From NCBI RefSeq assembly GCF_017982655.1, contig NZ_JABXYX010000021.1, positions 36,489 through 100,488 of the forward strand: a DNA stretch of 64,000 nt, given 5' to 3'. This document shows, one piece after another, positions 8,352 through 16,834 of the stretch. The notes beneath the pieces are model-generated. The model worked only from the letters and a program-made list of their open reading frames with translations. It ran no database searches and was not told the DNA's origin. Positions within the stretch are counted from its first letter, which is position 1. Each line of letters starts with the position of its first letter. This DNA is from Brasilonema sp. CT11. Lineage in GTDB: Bacteria; Cyanobacteriota; Cyanobacteriia; Cyanobacteriales; Nostocaceae. The position numbers and the translations under genes are program-made.

Positions 8352-9407
8352 CTATGGCTGTTGAGCTTCTGATTGCTCTTGTTCAGCAGTTTTCGGAACT
8401 AGATCGTCTATGAGAGTCATCAACACTGCGGCTGCAGGAACCGCTATAATCAGACCGACAAATCCTAACAGTTTACCAAAACATAAAAAGGCTACAATAA
8501 CTACCACTGGATGTAGACCTACTCGGTTTCCCATGATCACTGGCTGGATAAGGTGAACATCTACTTGGTTCAAAATCAAGAAGAAGATTACGACAAGTAA
8601 CGCCTTAATTGGGGAGATGGTAAGTGCTACCAGTGCTGGCAGAAGTGTACCAACAATTGAGCCAAAGTAAGGAATCACTTCTATAATTCCAGCTAGAATA
8701 CCGAAAGACACAGCCAAGGGAATTTTGAGAATCCAAAGTCCGATTGTGGCTCCAACGCCAATGATCAGCATTCCCAATCCTGTACCTAACAGCCAACCCT
8801 CAAGCCTAACCTCTATATCTTGGAGTATTGTTTTAATCCTACCGTGTTCCCTACGTGGTGCTAGCCGCAACAGTCCTTGAATCAAAGAATTAGGGTTATA
8901 AGCCATGTAAAGGGCTAAAATTATTGTCGCTAATGTTTCAATAGATACTTCGACTGTATTTCGGAGTAGGAGCGGAAAGAAAGAAAGGACTTGGTTGAGT
9001 ACACCTTTTAACTGATCCAAACCACCAGACAGATCGGGGATAAAACTGAATTGAGTGTGAAGCCTAGCGGACAATGGTTTTAGAGAGTTTACATAATTAG
9101 GCAACGCATCACTCAAAGTCTGAGCTTCTTCAAACAAGCTGGGAACCACTACTAAAGCAATGAATACCCCAAAAGCTATGACTACCCCAACCAGGATCGT
9201 GACTGCTATCCAAGGCACTCGAACAATTTTCTCAATCCATTTTAAAGTAGTACGAAAAATCAGAGCGACAAGTGCGGCAAGGGCTATCAACTCCAAGACT
9301 GGCAGTAGCATGTACATAATATAAAGTACAACTGCAACGAACACTGCCAAAGGAGCTCCATGACTGAGCCTTCCCCAACCACTATCTCTATCCCTAGAGC
9401 TTGACAT
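8352..9407 (-). CDS. AI-2E family transporter (PerM/YdiK type)
   Basis: About 351 residues with seven to eight predicted membrane helices and the long extracytoplasmic loop typical of the AI-2E exporter superfamily; the block GIIEVIPYFGSIVGTLLPAL is a family hallmark (EIIPYxG). The ATG at 9407 is chosen over the one at 9455 because GGAGGAG lies about 14 bases upstream and the extra residues are polar and non-conserved. The actual substrate of most family members is unknown; the name does not show export of AI-2. Confidence 0.85.
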   Translation of the reverse strand: MSSSRDRDSGWGRLSHGAPLAVFVAVVLYIMYMLLPVLELIALAALVALIFRTTLKWIEKIVRVPWIAVTILVGVVIAFGVFIALVVVPSLFEEAQTLSDALPNYVNSLKPLSARLHTQFSFIPDLSGGLDQLKGVLNQVLSFFPLLLRNTVEVSIETLATIILALYMAYNPNSLIQGLLRLAPRREHGRIKTILQDIEVRLEGWLLGTGLGMLIIGVGATIGLWILKIPLAVSFGILAGIIEVIPYFGSIVGTLLPALVALTISPIKALLVVIFFLILNQVDVHLIQPVIMGNRVGLHPVVVIVAFLCFGKLLGFVGLIIAVPAAAVLMTLIDDLVPKTAEQEQSEAQQP

Positions 9408-9455
9408 GATATTATTATTCTCCTCCGTAATTGACTGTTTTAGCTCTAAGAACAC

Positions 9456-9861
9456 CGAATATTCAACTTTCTGAAATTTGTCGGTGAGGATTGACCACTA
9501 CAAAATCATCTATAGTTTATGAATGATTTATGATTGCTCTAACACTGAGAAAATTATACAGCTTGTAGCGGTGTAATTAATTAAAAAATGACTTCGGCTT
9601 TTGCATGTTGAAGCGGTAACTGTTCAGCGTGCTAGTTGCTGTATTAAAAATACTTTTTAAAATAGAAGATTAGCCGCAGCTTTAATTCGGTAAGCGCGGT
9701 TCCATAGAACGGGGTAAAATCGGTCAGCAAATTATAGTCTGCCCCCAGTAAGTCTCCAGACTATACGTTGAGTGGATGATTAAATTTTTCACACAACGGA
9801 ATAATTACAGAAATCTGCATCAATCGCGTTACGATTGATGCAGAAGGCGACAACTGGCTTG
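9456..9861. other. Intergenic stretch, no recognised feature
   Basis: About 400 bp of AT-rich DNA between the AI-2E permease and an SDR gene. I see no tandem repeat, no RNA gene and no good reading frame. Because both neighbours are on the minus strand, part of it should hold the permease promoter. Confidence 0.5.
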
Positions 9862-10638
9862 CTACAATCCAGGCGTCGTTTGTGCAAACAAAGCTACAAA
9901 ATCTGTCGTCACTACAGTACCAGGCGCGTCTTCTGGTTGAGAAATCAAGTCAAATGCCTTGTTTCTAGCGTTTGGTTCCAACAAAGCTTGCACGACCACT
10001 TCTGCCACATCTGCACGCGGAATCGAAGTGGGAATCCCATTTGGTGGATTAATCAGCATGGTGTCATTTTTACCAACCAGGAGTTCTCGTTTTCCTCCCG
10101 GTTGGTCTAATAGACCCCCAGCGCGAATAATTGTATAGTCAATACCAGAATCAATTAAATACTGTTCTGCCTTACGTTTCCAAATCAAAATGTTGCCATT
10201 ACCAAGACTGTTAAGGGGATGATTTTCATTCGTGCCACCCATTGAACCCACCAGCACAATATGATTCACTCCAGATGCTTTTGCAGCATCAATTTGGTTA
10301 ACCTGACCCTGGTAGTCAATGACTTGCGGTATTTCATCGTTAGGAAAGGTAAACTCAGGACGCATCCCCGGTTGTGGCATTCCTTTGATCTGGGGAATCG
10401 CACTGGTGAGAATAACCAAGGTAGAACAACCTTCTAACGCTTTTATGAGAGTTTTTGGATCGCGGATATCGCCAAAGAAAAAGTTATCCTTTGTACCAAA
10501 CAATTGCTGAACTTTCTCACTATTACGGGCAAATCCCCGAAGAGTAAACTGCTGGGGATGTCGTTGCAATTTTTGGCAGACGAGTGAACCAGTACGTCCG
10601 GTTGCACCAGTGACGAAAACTTGTAGAGGGGTAGTCAT
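9862..10638 (-). CDS. Atypical SDR, NAD(P)H-binding protein
   Basis: 258 residues with an N-terminal dinucleotide-binding motif VTGATGRTGSLVCQ and an NmrA/SDR_a5-like core: TIIRAGGLLDQPGG and the C-terminal VAEVVVQALLEP. The classical YxxxK catalytic pair is not obvious, as in many members that act as redox sensors or NAD(P)-dependent isomerases. It starts at the ATG at 10638. It is monocistronic; no functional link with the metal genes that follow is evident. Confidence 0.8.
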   Translation of the reverse strand: MTTPLQVFVTGATGRTGSLVCQKLQRHPQQFTLRGFARNSEKVQQLFGTKDNFFFGDIRDPKTLIKALEGCSTLVILTSAIPQIKGMPQPGMRPEFTFPNDEIPQVIDYQGQVNQIDAAKASGVNHIVLVGSMGGTNENHPLNSLGNGNILIWKRKAEQYLIDSGIDYTIIRAGGLLDQPGGKRELLVGKNDTMLINPPNGIPTSIPRADVAEVVVQALLEPNARNKAFDLISQPEDAPGTVVTTDFVALFAQTTPGL

Positions 10639-10789
10639 CTAAAATTAATTACAAAATACAATTGCAAAGAACTATTGTCCCATTGAATAACAAATGCAGC
10701 ATCTGTCTGGATAAATCCAACTCTGCGACTTCGGGAATCAAAGGCACGGCTAGAACGGTCTGTTCCACCGAAAAAATGTTTAAGTCCCG

Positions 10790-11275
10790 TTAATACATGC
10801 GAAACCAAGCTACACCTATGGGAATTTCTACATCACTACCAACAACTTTCTCAGAGAAGCTGTAGACAGGACCATTACCAAGAGTTGGTTGTTTTACATT
10901 TTTTATGTCAATCTCTAGCTTAGTGTTAGGAGCAACTGGTTCAGGGAAAGTTAGTAGTATAGTTTTGCCACTGACAGAAATTTGAGTGTTAATTTTCTGA
11001 TTGTTATCATCTGCAACATTAATATCTTTTAGATTGTTACTCCAACTTACAGTTGGTGGAACGCTAATACTTAACTGGGAAACAGGCTTACTATTTTTAG
11101 GAATGTGTACTCGAAAAGTATGTCTAACAAGCCGCCAGCGCGTAGGAGGAAACTGCACATTTCCATCAATATGGGTAATACTATCGTCATTTTGCTTAGC
11201 ACTTACATATTGAGTAGGAATTGAGACTACAGTAGCCAGAGAAAATGTAGCAAGATATAGCAGTAGTTTTTTCAT
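10790..11275 (-). CDS. DUF2808 secreted protein
   Basis: 161 residues with a signal peptide (KKLLLYLATFSLATVVSIPTQYVSA, cleavage near residue 26) and a DUF2808 core: RHTFRVHIPKNS, a beta-rich middle and PIGVAWFRMY at the end. DUF2808 proteins are extracytoplasmic and largely confined to cyanobacteria; their role is unknown. It is paralogous to the next gene (about 40-50% identical by eye). The intergenic space upstream contains an ATGAAAT direct-repeat box shared with the metal-efflux genes, hinting that this gene belongs to the same regulon. Confidence 0.78.
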   Translation of the reverse strand: MKKLLLYLATFSLATVVSIPTQYVSAKQNDDSITHIDGNVQFPPTRWRLVRHTFRVHIPKNSKPVSQLSISVPPTVSWSNNLKDINVADDNNQKINTQISVSGKTILLTFPEPVAPNTKLEIDIKNVKQPTLGNGPVYSFSEKVVGSDVEIPIGVAWFRMY

Positions 11276-11511
11276 ATTTTATTTCCCATAAACCGATTAT
11301 ATTCGCTAAGTTTTGTGTTTATTTTAAAAAATAAACTTGTTATGAATGGATCAGCTAAAATTCTGTCAAGAAAAGCTCAAATAACCCCTCGATTTAGCTG
11401 TTAATGGAGGGCATCGTTAAATAGGTGACTTTCTCTCAACTAGTTCAACTCGGCGATAATTTATTTACCGAGGATACAAACTTCCTCTATTTACTAGAAT
11501 GACGGGTCAAG

Positions 11512-11529
11512 ATGAAATAGAGATGAAAT
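11512..11529 (-). promoter_or_regulatory. CopR-like direct repeat, box 1
   Basis: ATGAAAT at 11512-11518 and again at 11523-11529 (11-bp phase; ATTTCAT-N4-ATTTCAT on the minus strand). It is 237 bp upstream of the 10790-11275 gene and abuts the 3' end of the other DUF2808 gene. Three further copies with the same phase precede metal-resistance genes. Confidence 0.55.
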
Positions 11530-11530
11530 T

Positions 11531-12025
11531 TCAGTGCTTATCATCAGAATCTATAGATGTAGGAAAACGAGCTAAACCTACAGGAATTTCTACGTCACTG
11601 CCAACGACTTTAGCCGAAAGACTGTAAACAGAAGCAGGACCAAGAATTGGTTGTTTTACTTTGTTAAATTCAATGAGGAGCTTGGTGTTATAAATAATTG
11701 ACTTAGGAAAATATATGATAATTTTTCTATCATTTACAGAAACATTAATGTTTATTTTTTGGCCCTTATCATCCAACACATCAATATCATTACTTACAGC
11801 TACAGTTGATGGAACATCAATAACTAACTCGGAAAGAGCGTTGTTATTCTGGGGAAGGTGTAATTGAAAAGTATGTTTAACAATCCGCCATGCAGTAGAA
11901 GGAAATACCACATTATTATCAACATTGGGAACCCTATCATCTGTCTTAGCACTTGAGTAGCCAGCAGAAATTAAAGTTGCGCTAGCCAGAGCAAAGGCTG
12001 TAGCGTAAACCAGTGTTTTATTCAT
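11531..12025 (-). CDS. DUF2808 secreted protein, paralog
   Basis: 164 residues: signal peptide (about 1-26, ending SAGYSSA), then a DUF2808 core with KHTFQLHLPQNNNALSELVI and VVGSDVEIPVGLARF. It is a tandem duplicate of the gene at 10790-11275, diverged but alignable throughout. GAGGAG directly abuts the ATG at 12025, an unusually short spacing. Role unknown; the position between the copper-type efflux operon and its paralog suggests an envelope function in the same response (inference). Confidence 0.78.
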   Translation of the reverse strand: MNKTLVYATAFALASATLISAGYSSAKTDDRVPNVDNNVVFPSTAWRIVKHTFQLHLPQNNNALSELVIDVPSTVAVSNDIDVLDDKGQKININVSVNDRKIIIYFPKSIIYNTKLLIEFNKVKQPILGPASVYSLSAKVVGSDVEIPVGLARFPTSIDSDDKH

Positions 12026-12123
12026 CTCCTCACTCTAAGAAATTAACTCTGCCAAATAGGTTTCCAATTTATTTAGGTGCTTATCAATTAGCAGTGTTCA
12101 GTTATCAGTTATCAGTTATCAGG

Positions 12124-12155
12124 TAATTCCCTAACTTTAGTTAGGGGATTGAAAC
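12124..12155 (+). repeat. Solitary CRISPR-repeat-like sequence
   Basis: A 32-bp unit ending in GGGGATTGAAAC with an internal hairpin CCCTAAC/GTTAGGG. The ending and stem match cyanobacterial CRISPR repeats of the GGGATTGAAAC class. No second copy, spacer or cas gene is found nearby, so it is an orphan or a chance relic. It follows a GTTATCA tandem repeat at about 12092-12122. Confidence 0.45.
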
Positions 12156-12237
12156 AAGGAAATAATTTGTTAATCTCCACAAATTAATATGGAGATATTT
12201 TTCATGGTATAAAGTTTTCAAGTCCCACTAGACGTAA

Positions 12238-12720
12238 TTAGCGATTAAAACTAAAACGTCCGTTTAGCTTTTCACCTTTCACACCTGCAGTCATTTTCAC
12301 CTGATATTGACCAGTTGCTTTTTCTGATAGTAAACCTGTGTAATGTTTATCTTTTGCATCATAAGTGAAAGGAACTGTTTTTTGTGTCCCATCAGGTAAC
12401 TGAACTTGAGCCGTCACTTTTGCATCCGGTATAGCCTCATGGTTATCTCCTTTTAGCAAATAGAAATCTAGATGAGTTTTATTTGCTTCTTTTTCTGGAA
12501 CAAACTCTAAATGGTAAGTTCCTGTTTCTACAATTTGACCTCCATGAGATTCACCATGCTGTCCCTCGGTGTTAGCAGCAGGTGACGCTGAAGACTGAGT
12601 AGAGCTAGAAGTTGCTGGACTGGTTTCTGTATTTGCTGCTTGATTCCCGTTACTACAAGCTCCTAAAAAAAGTAGCCCCGCACTTGCTAAAATAATCAAG
12701 CGAGATTTAAATGATTTCAT
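12238..12720 (-). CDS. Lipoprotein of the metal-efflux operon
   Basis: About 160 residues. The ATG at 12720 has GAGG 10 bases upstream and gives a clean lipoprotein signal with lipobox LGAC (FLGACSNG). A low-complexity Ser/Thr/Ala linker follows, then GQHGESHGGQIV (three His, possible metal ligands) and an immunoglobulin-like beta domain with DAKVTAQVQLPDG. It directly follows the RND pump gene, so it is in that operon. In position it corresponds to the third gene of the Synechocystis copBAC operon. A metal-binding periplasmic accessory role is inferred, not shown. Confidence 0.75.
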   Translation of the reverse strand: MKSFKSRLIILASAGLLFLGACSNGNQAANTETSPATSSSTQSSASPAANTEGQHGESHGGQIVETGTYHLEFVPEKEANKTHLDFYLLKGDNHEAIPDAKVTAQVQLPDGTQKTVPFTYDAKDKHYTGLLSEKATGQYQVKMTAGVKGEKLNGRFSFNR

Positions 12721-12779
12721 TGATTGATTCCTCATTTGCGATAATAAAGAATTCAGACAAAAGATGGATGAAAGTCGCT

Positions 12780-15700
12780 TCAACGTAACGCACTTTCTGC
12801 GATTTCAACGTTTTGCACATGTATAGATTTTTTGATAAACAAAAACCTACCAAACAGAGAATACAAAGCAGGGATAACTAACAACGTTAACGCTGTCGAG
12901 GTAAACAATCCTCCCAGAACTACTACTGCTAAGGGCTGCAAAATTTCCTTCCCAGCACCAGTCCCAATAACTAGCGGTACCATCCCCAAAGCTGATGAGA
13001 AAGCAGTCATCAAAATAGCAACTAATCGCTCCATAGAACCTTCAACTAAAACTTCACGTAAAGACATACCATTTGCTAATTTCTGGTTATAGTTATCAAC
13101 TAATAACAAACCGTTGCGAGTAGCGACGCCGAATAGAGTAATAAATCCCACCATTGAAGCAACAGAAATCACTCCACCACTTAAGGCAACAGAAATCACT
13201 CCACCAACTAATGCCAAGGGTAAATTAATCAGAATCATGACGGTGGCAGGAATAGATTTAACAGCAAAGTAAATTAAAAATGTTATGGCAATCAATGCTA
13301 AAAGACCAGCCAAAATTAAAGTTTGTGTGGCTTGCTCTTGTGCTTGAAATTGACCACCATATTGAATGTAATATCCAGACGGCAATTGTATTTTTTGCTT
13401 AACTTGATCCCGAATATTATTGATGACAGAACCTAAGTCTCGATTATTGACATTGGCAGAAACAACAATTAAGCGAGAAACGTTTTCGCGGTTGATGGTA
13501 TTTGGTCCTGTACCGTATTCAACTTTTGCTAAAGAAGCTAAGGGAATTTTCTGTCCGGTAGGAACGTCAATGAGTAAATTGCTGATAGTTTCTATATTGT
13601 TGCGCTCGCTTTCTTTTAACCAAACAACAAGGTCAAATACTTGTTGTTGTTCTAAGACTTGAGAGACGACTCGTCCATTGAGAGCAGTTTCAAGAATTTC
13701 TGCTAAATCACCCACAGCCAAACCATAACGAGAAGCAGCAGTTCGGTCAAACTTTATTGTTACTTTTGTGTTGGTTCTTGGGGTTTTTAGTGCAAATCGG
13801 ACACCCCGGGAATTATTGTTTGTGGCTGAGTGGTTTTGTGGACGGATGGGCGGGGGTTTTTTTAAGCGGGACCCAAAAATTTGGCCAGCGACCGCCCCCC
13901 TTACCCCCAACACCCCCTCACCCATTCGAGGGAAAATAAAACCGCCAATGTTAGCAGCGACTCCTGGTAATTTGGCAAATTCCTGTCGTAGCTTCTCAAT
14001 ACTACCTTCTCGGTTTTTTATCCCCGACTCACTCAACTCAACATCCAATTCCCCAAAGTTGACACCACCAACATCGCTATCACCAGGGGCGCGTCCTGAG
14101 CGTAACTGTAGAGCTGCAAATCGTTTATCATTCTTAAGAGCATCTTGAATTGCCAAATTAGCTGTATTAGTCGCCTCTAAAGATTCCCCAGGATAAAGAG
14201 AAGTAGCAATCACGAGTGACCTTTCTTGAAACTCTGGCAAAAATACCCGTCCCAACGATGGCAAAATCACCATTGAAGCTACAAGACTAGCGACAGCAGC
14301 AATTAAAATAATCTGGGGACGACGAATAGAAAAAATCAAAGCTGGACGATATATTTTATGGAAAAATCGCGCTACCCAAGTTTCATCATTTGGTAAACGA
14401 CGATTTACTAATAACAAAGCACATAACGCCGGAGTTAATGTGAGCGCCACCAATGTTGAAGCCACAATTGATAGCAGATAAGATACACCCATCGGCGTAA
14501 AAATGCGACCTTCTACACCAGAAAGGGCAAAAATTGGTGCGAAGACAACAGCAATAATGACTGTTGAGAACAACACACTAACGCGCACCTCAACTGAACC
14601 ATTAAATACAATTTGCAACGGATTGATTGGTGTTCCTGCTAATTGCTTTTCTCGTAAGCGACGGTAGACATTTTCCATATCTACAATTGCATCATCTACC
14701 ACAGAGCCAATAGCAACTGCTAATCCACCCAACGTCATAGTATTAATGCCTTGTCCTGTCCAATTTAAAATCATCATTCCTAGTAGCAAAGACAAGGGGA
14801 GAGCGCTTAAACTGATGATGACTGTACGCCAATTCATCAGAAATAAAATCAGGACGACGGAAACAATAATGATGCCATCGCGTAGCGCGTCTTCAACATT
14901 CTTAAGCGAAGCTTCAATAAAATTTTCTTGACGGAAAGTAACACTCACCTTGACATCTTTAGGCAAACTGGCTTTAATTTCTTCCATCGCTGCTTCCACT
15001 GCGCGAGTCACAGTTGGTGTGTCAGCTTGTGGCTGTTTGTTAACTACCACAACAATCGCCTTTTTGCCATTGAAACTCGCATCACCGCGTTTTAATTGAG
15101 CACCAATTTTGACATCAGCAACTTGACCTATCAGCACTGGTGTACCATTTCTAGCAGTAATCGCTGATTCCTTGAGTTCATTGATAGATTCAATCCGTCC
15201 GATTCCTCGAACTAACAATTCTTGGTCTGGGTTAATTAAAAATCCTCCAGGAGCATTCACATTAGCTTTTTCAGTAGCTTCAGTAACTTCCTTTAAAGAA
15301 ACATTAAATGCTTTCAATTTATCTGGATCAACGAGCACCATGAAGGAGCGCACATCTCCACCAAATACTACAATTTGAGTCACACCAGGAACAGCCAATA
15401 GGCGATTTTTAACTTGCCAATCAACAATACGTCGCACCTCCATTAGAGGAGTGGTTTCGGAAGTGAAAGCGTATTTAATCACAGCCCCCAAAGGAGAATT
15501 GATCGGGGAAATTTGCGGCGATTCTACTCCTTTTGGTAACTGGCTCGTTGCTTGTTGCAATCGCTCTGTCACCAATTGACGAGCGCGATAAATTTCTGTG
15601 TCCCAGCTAAAAATAACTCTGACAACAGATATGCCTACCGCAGAGGAAGAACGTACTGTTTCCACTCCAGGAGTACCGTTGATAGCACTTTCTATCGGTC

Positions 15701-15899
15701 TTGTTACAAGAGATTCGACTTCTTCTGGTGCAAGTCCTGGTGCTTCAGTTTGAATCTCCACTTGTGGGGGTGCAAAGCCTGGAAAAACGTCCAGTGGCAT
15801 TTGTGTCAGGACACGAAATCCCCATAGCGTAATTATGATGGAGGCAATAACCACTAGCCACCGTTGAGCTATTGACCACTTGACTATAGAATTGAGCAT
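12780..15899 (-). CDS. HME-RND heavy-metal efflux pump (CzcA/CusA family)
   Basis: 1039 residues, the usual RND length: N-terminal helix, a periplasmic porter domain, a membrane block of about six helices (about 340-550), a second porter domain and a second membrane block. TM4 carries the charged residues of metal-exporting members in AIGSVVDDAIVDMENV. It should pair with the periplasmic adaptor encoded upstream (16701-18413) and an outer-membrane channel elsewhere. In Synechocystis the corresponding protein is CopA of CopBAC, hence a copper assignment, though Co/Zn/Ni are possible. Residues about 650-715 do not match the family: the second porter domain is replaced there by a proline- and glycine-rich stretch while the frame is kept (see separate entry). 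An ATGAAAT direct-repeat box lies 53-70 bp upstream. Confidence 0.88.
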   Translation of the reverse strand: MLNSIVKWSIAQRWLVVIASIIITLWGFRVLTQMPLDVFPGFAPPQVEIQTEAPGLAPEEVESLVTRPIESAINGTPGVETVRSSSAVGISVVRVIFSWDTEIYRARQLVTERLQQATSQLPKGVESPQISPINSPLGAVIKYAFTSETTPLMEVRRIVDWQVKNRLLAVPGVTQIVVFGGDVRSFMVLVDPDKLKAFNVSLKEVTEATEKANVNAPGGFLINPDQELLVRGIGRIESINELKESAITARNGTPVLIGQVADVKIGAQLKRGDASFNGKKAIVVVVNKQPQADTPTVTRAVEAAMEEIKASLPKDVKVSVTFRQENFIEASLKNVEDALRDGIIIVSVVLILFLMNWRTVIISLSALPLSLLLGMMILNWTGQGINTMTLGGLAVAIGSVVDDAIVDMENVYRRLREKQLAGTPINPLQIVFNGSVEVRVSVLFSTVIIAVVFAPIFALSGVEGRIFTPMGVSYLLSIVASTLVALTLTPALCALLLVNRRLPNDETWVARFFHKIYRPALIFSIRRPQIILIAAVASLVASMVILPSLGRVFLPEFQERSLVIATSLYPGESLEATNTANLAIQDALKNDKRFAALQLRSGRAPGDSDVGGVNFGELDVELSESGIKNREGSIEKLRQEFAKLPGVAANIGGFIFPRMGEGVLGVRGAVAGQIFGSRLKKPPPIRPQNHSATNNNSRGVRFALKTPRTNTKVTIKFDRTAASRYGLAVGDLAEILETALNGRVVSQVLEQQQVFDLVVWLKESERNNIETISNLLIDVPTGQKIPLASLAKVEYGTGPNTINRENVSRLIVVSANVNNRDLGSVINNIRDQVKQKIQLPSGYYIQYGGQFQAQEQATQTLILAGLLALIAITFLIYFAVKSIPATVMILINLPLALVGGVISVALSGGVISVASMVGFITLFGVATRNGLLLVDNYNQKLANGMSLREVLVEGSMERLVAILMTAFSSALGMVPLVIGTGAGKEILQPLAVVVLGGLFTSTALTLLVIPALYSLFGRFLFIKKSIHVQNVEIAESALR
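13757..13945 (-). other. Degraded segment inside the RND pump gene
   Basis: Across this stretch the coding strand becomes full of homopolymer runs (GGGGG, TTTTTTT, CCCCCC) and the translation leaves the family pattern (GSRLKKPPPIRPQNHS ... VRFALKTPRTN). Flanking codons align well with CzcA-type proteins (IGGFIFPRM before, KFDRTAASRYGL after). The stretch looks like a corrupted consensus or a series of compensating indels. Confidence 0.6.
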
Positions 15900-15951
15900 T
15901 TATCAGATATTAGTCTTGACAACTCTCTTTTTAATAGTTAACAACAGAGAA

Positions 15952-15969
15952 ATGAAATCAGCATGAAAT
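15952..15969 (-). promoter_or_regulatory. CopR-like direct repeat, box 2
   Basis: ATGAAAT at 15952-15958 and 15963-15969. On the minus strand it lies 53-70 bp ahead of the RND pump start. It also lies 22 bp ahead of the divergent GUN4 gene, so one site could serve both. Confidence 0.65.
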
Positions 15970-15991
15970 TATAATCAGGCATAGAAAGATT

Positions 15992-16834
15992 ATGAATTGG
16001 CTTGCCATTAGCATAAGTGTTGCAGTAGTCGTGACAGTAACAGTAGGAGTATTATTGTGGTCTAGATGGAAAAAGCGCCTCTTAACTCAACTCGAACAAG
16101 AAAAATGCCTGCGTCAAGAAACAGAACGTCGCTTACTAGCTCAACTTGAACAAGAAAAACACCAGCGTCAAGAAATAGAGCGTCACTTACTAGCTCAACT
16201 TGAACAAGAAAAACACCTGTTAACTCAACTCGAACAAGAAAAATATCAACATCAAGAAACAGAACGTCGCTTACTAGCTCAACTTGAACAAGAAAAACAC
16301 CAGCGTCAAGAAGCAAGAAAGCTCAAAGACTTGAGTCAAGAGCAGCTGAGTCTACAAAGGACACCAAAGTTAACTACAACATTGCGCGATCTCCTAATAT
16401 CTGGAAGATGGAAAGAAGCTGATCAGGAAACACTCAGGATTATGCTCAATGTGACAAATCGAGAACAAGAAGGTTGGCTAAATGTACCATCCATCCACAA
16501 CTTCCCACCAGAAGACCTCCGTGCTATCGACCAACTTTGGGTAGAATACTCCAATGGTCGCTTTGGATTTAGCGTTCAACAACGCATTTGGAAAAGCGTA
16601 GGAGGAAATCTCAAAGCAAACGATAAAATTTACGAAGCTTTTGGTAATTGTGTGGAATGGCGCGTGCATAAAAGTTGGTTGCAAATCAATGACCTGACCT
16701 TCAACTCCTCAGCTCCGACTGGACATCTACCTGCTGTTGGTGTGAGGTTGGGTGGGTTGAGTTGGGGTGTAGATGGGTTTTTGTGGGATAAGAGGGAAGC
16801 CTATGTGTTTCTTCTCTCTGAGAAAGACTGGTAG
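15992..16834 (+). CDS. Membrane-anchored coiled-coil GUN4-domain protein
   Basis: 280 residues. An N-terminal membrane helix (about 3-24) is followed by a long coiled coil (about 30-115) built from 18-residue repeats of the type LLAQLEQEKHQRQETERR, four full copies and one shortened. A GUN4 domain fills about 125-275 (RWKEADQETLRIMLNV, FPPEDLRAIDQLWVEYS, FGFSVQQRIW, WLQINDLTFNSSAPTGHLP). GUN4 proteins bind porphyrins and stimulate Mg-chelatase; cyanobacteria also carry GUN4 domains on signalling proteins of unknown role. Here it lies on the opposite strand between two subunits of a metal pump, and its last 134 bp overlap the adaptor gene tail to tail. Whether it senses a tetrapyrrole is inference. 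Confidence 0.85.
   Translation: MNWLAISISVAVVVTVTVGVLLWSRWKKRLLTQLEQEKCLRQETERRLLAQLEQEKHQRQEIERHLLAQLEQEKHLLTQLEQEKYQHQETERRLLAQLEQEKHQRQEARKLKDLSQEQLSLQRTPKLTTTLRDLLISGRWKEADQETLRIMLNVTNREQEGWLNVPSIHNFPPEDLRAIDQLWVEYSNGRFGFSVQQRIWKSVGGNLKANDKIYEAFGNCVEWRVHKSWLQINDLTFNSSAPTGHLPAVGVRLGGLSWGVDGFLWDKREAYVFLLSEKDW

Noticed and set aside
12092..12240. Full CRISPR array after the GGGATTGAAAC-like unit
   Set aside because: Only one repeat-like unit is present; no spacers or second repeat.
13757..14148. Plus-strand frames of 60-126 codons inside the RND gene
   Set aside because: They are antisense shadows of the pump, partly opened by the homopolymer-rich anomalous segment.
16062..16316. Minus-strand 84-codon frame with VFLVQVELVSD repeats
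   Set aside because: It is the antisense of the GUN4 protein's repeated coiled coil, which keeps a second frame open by periodicity.
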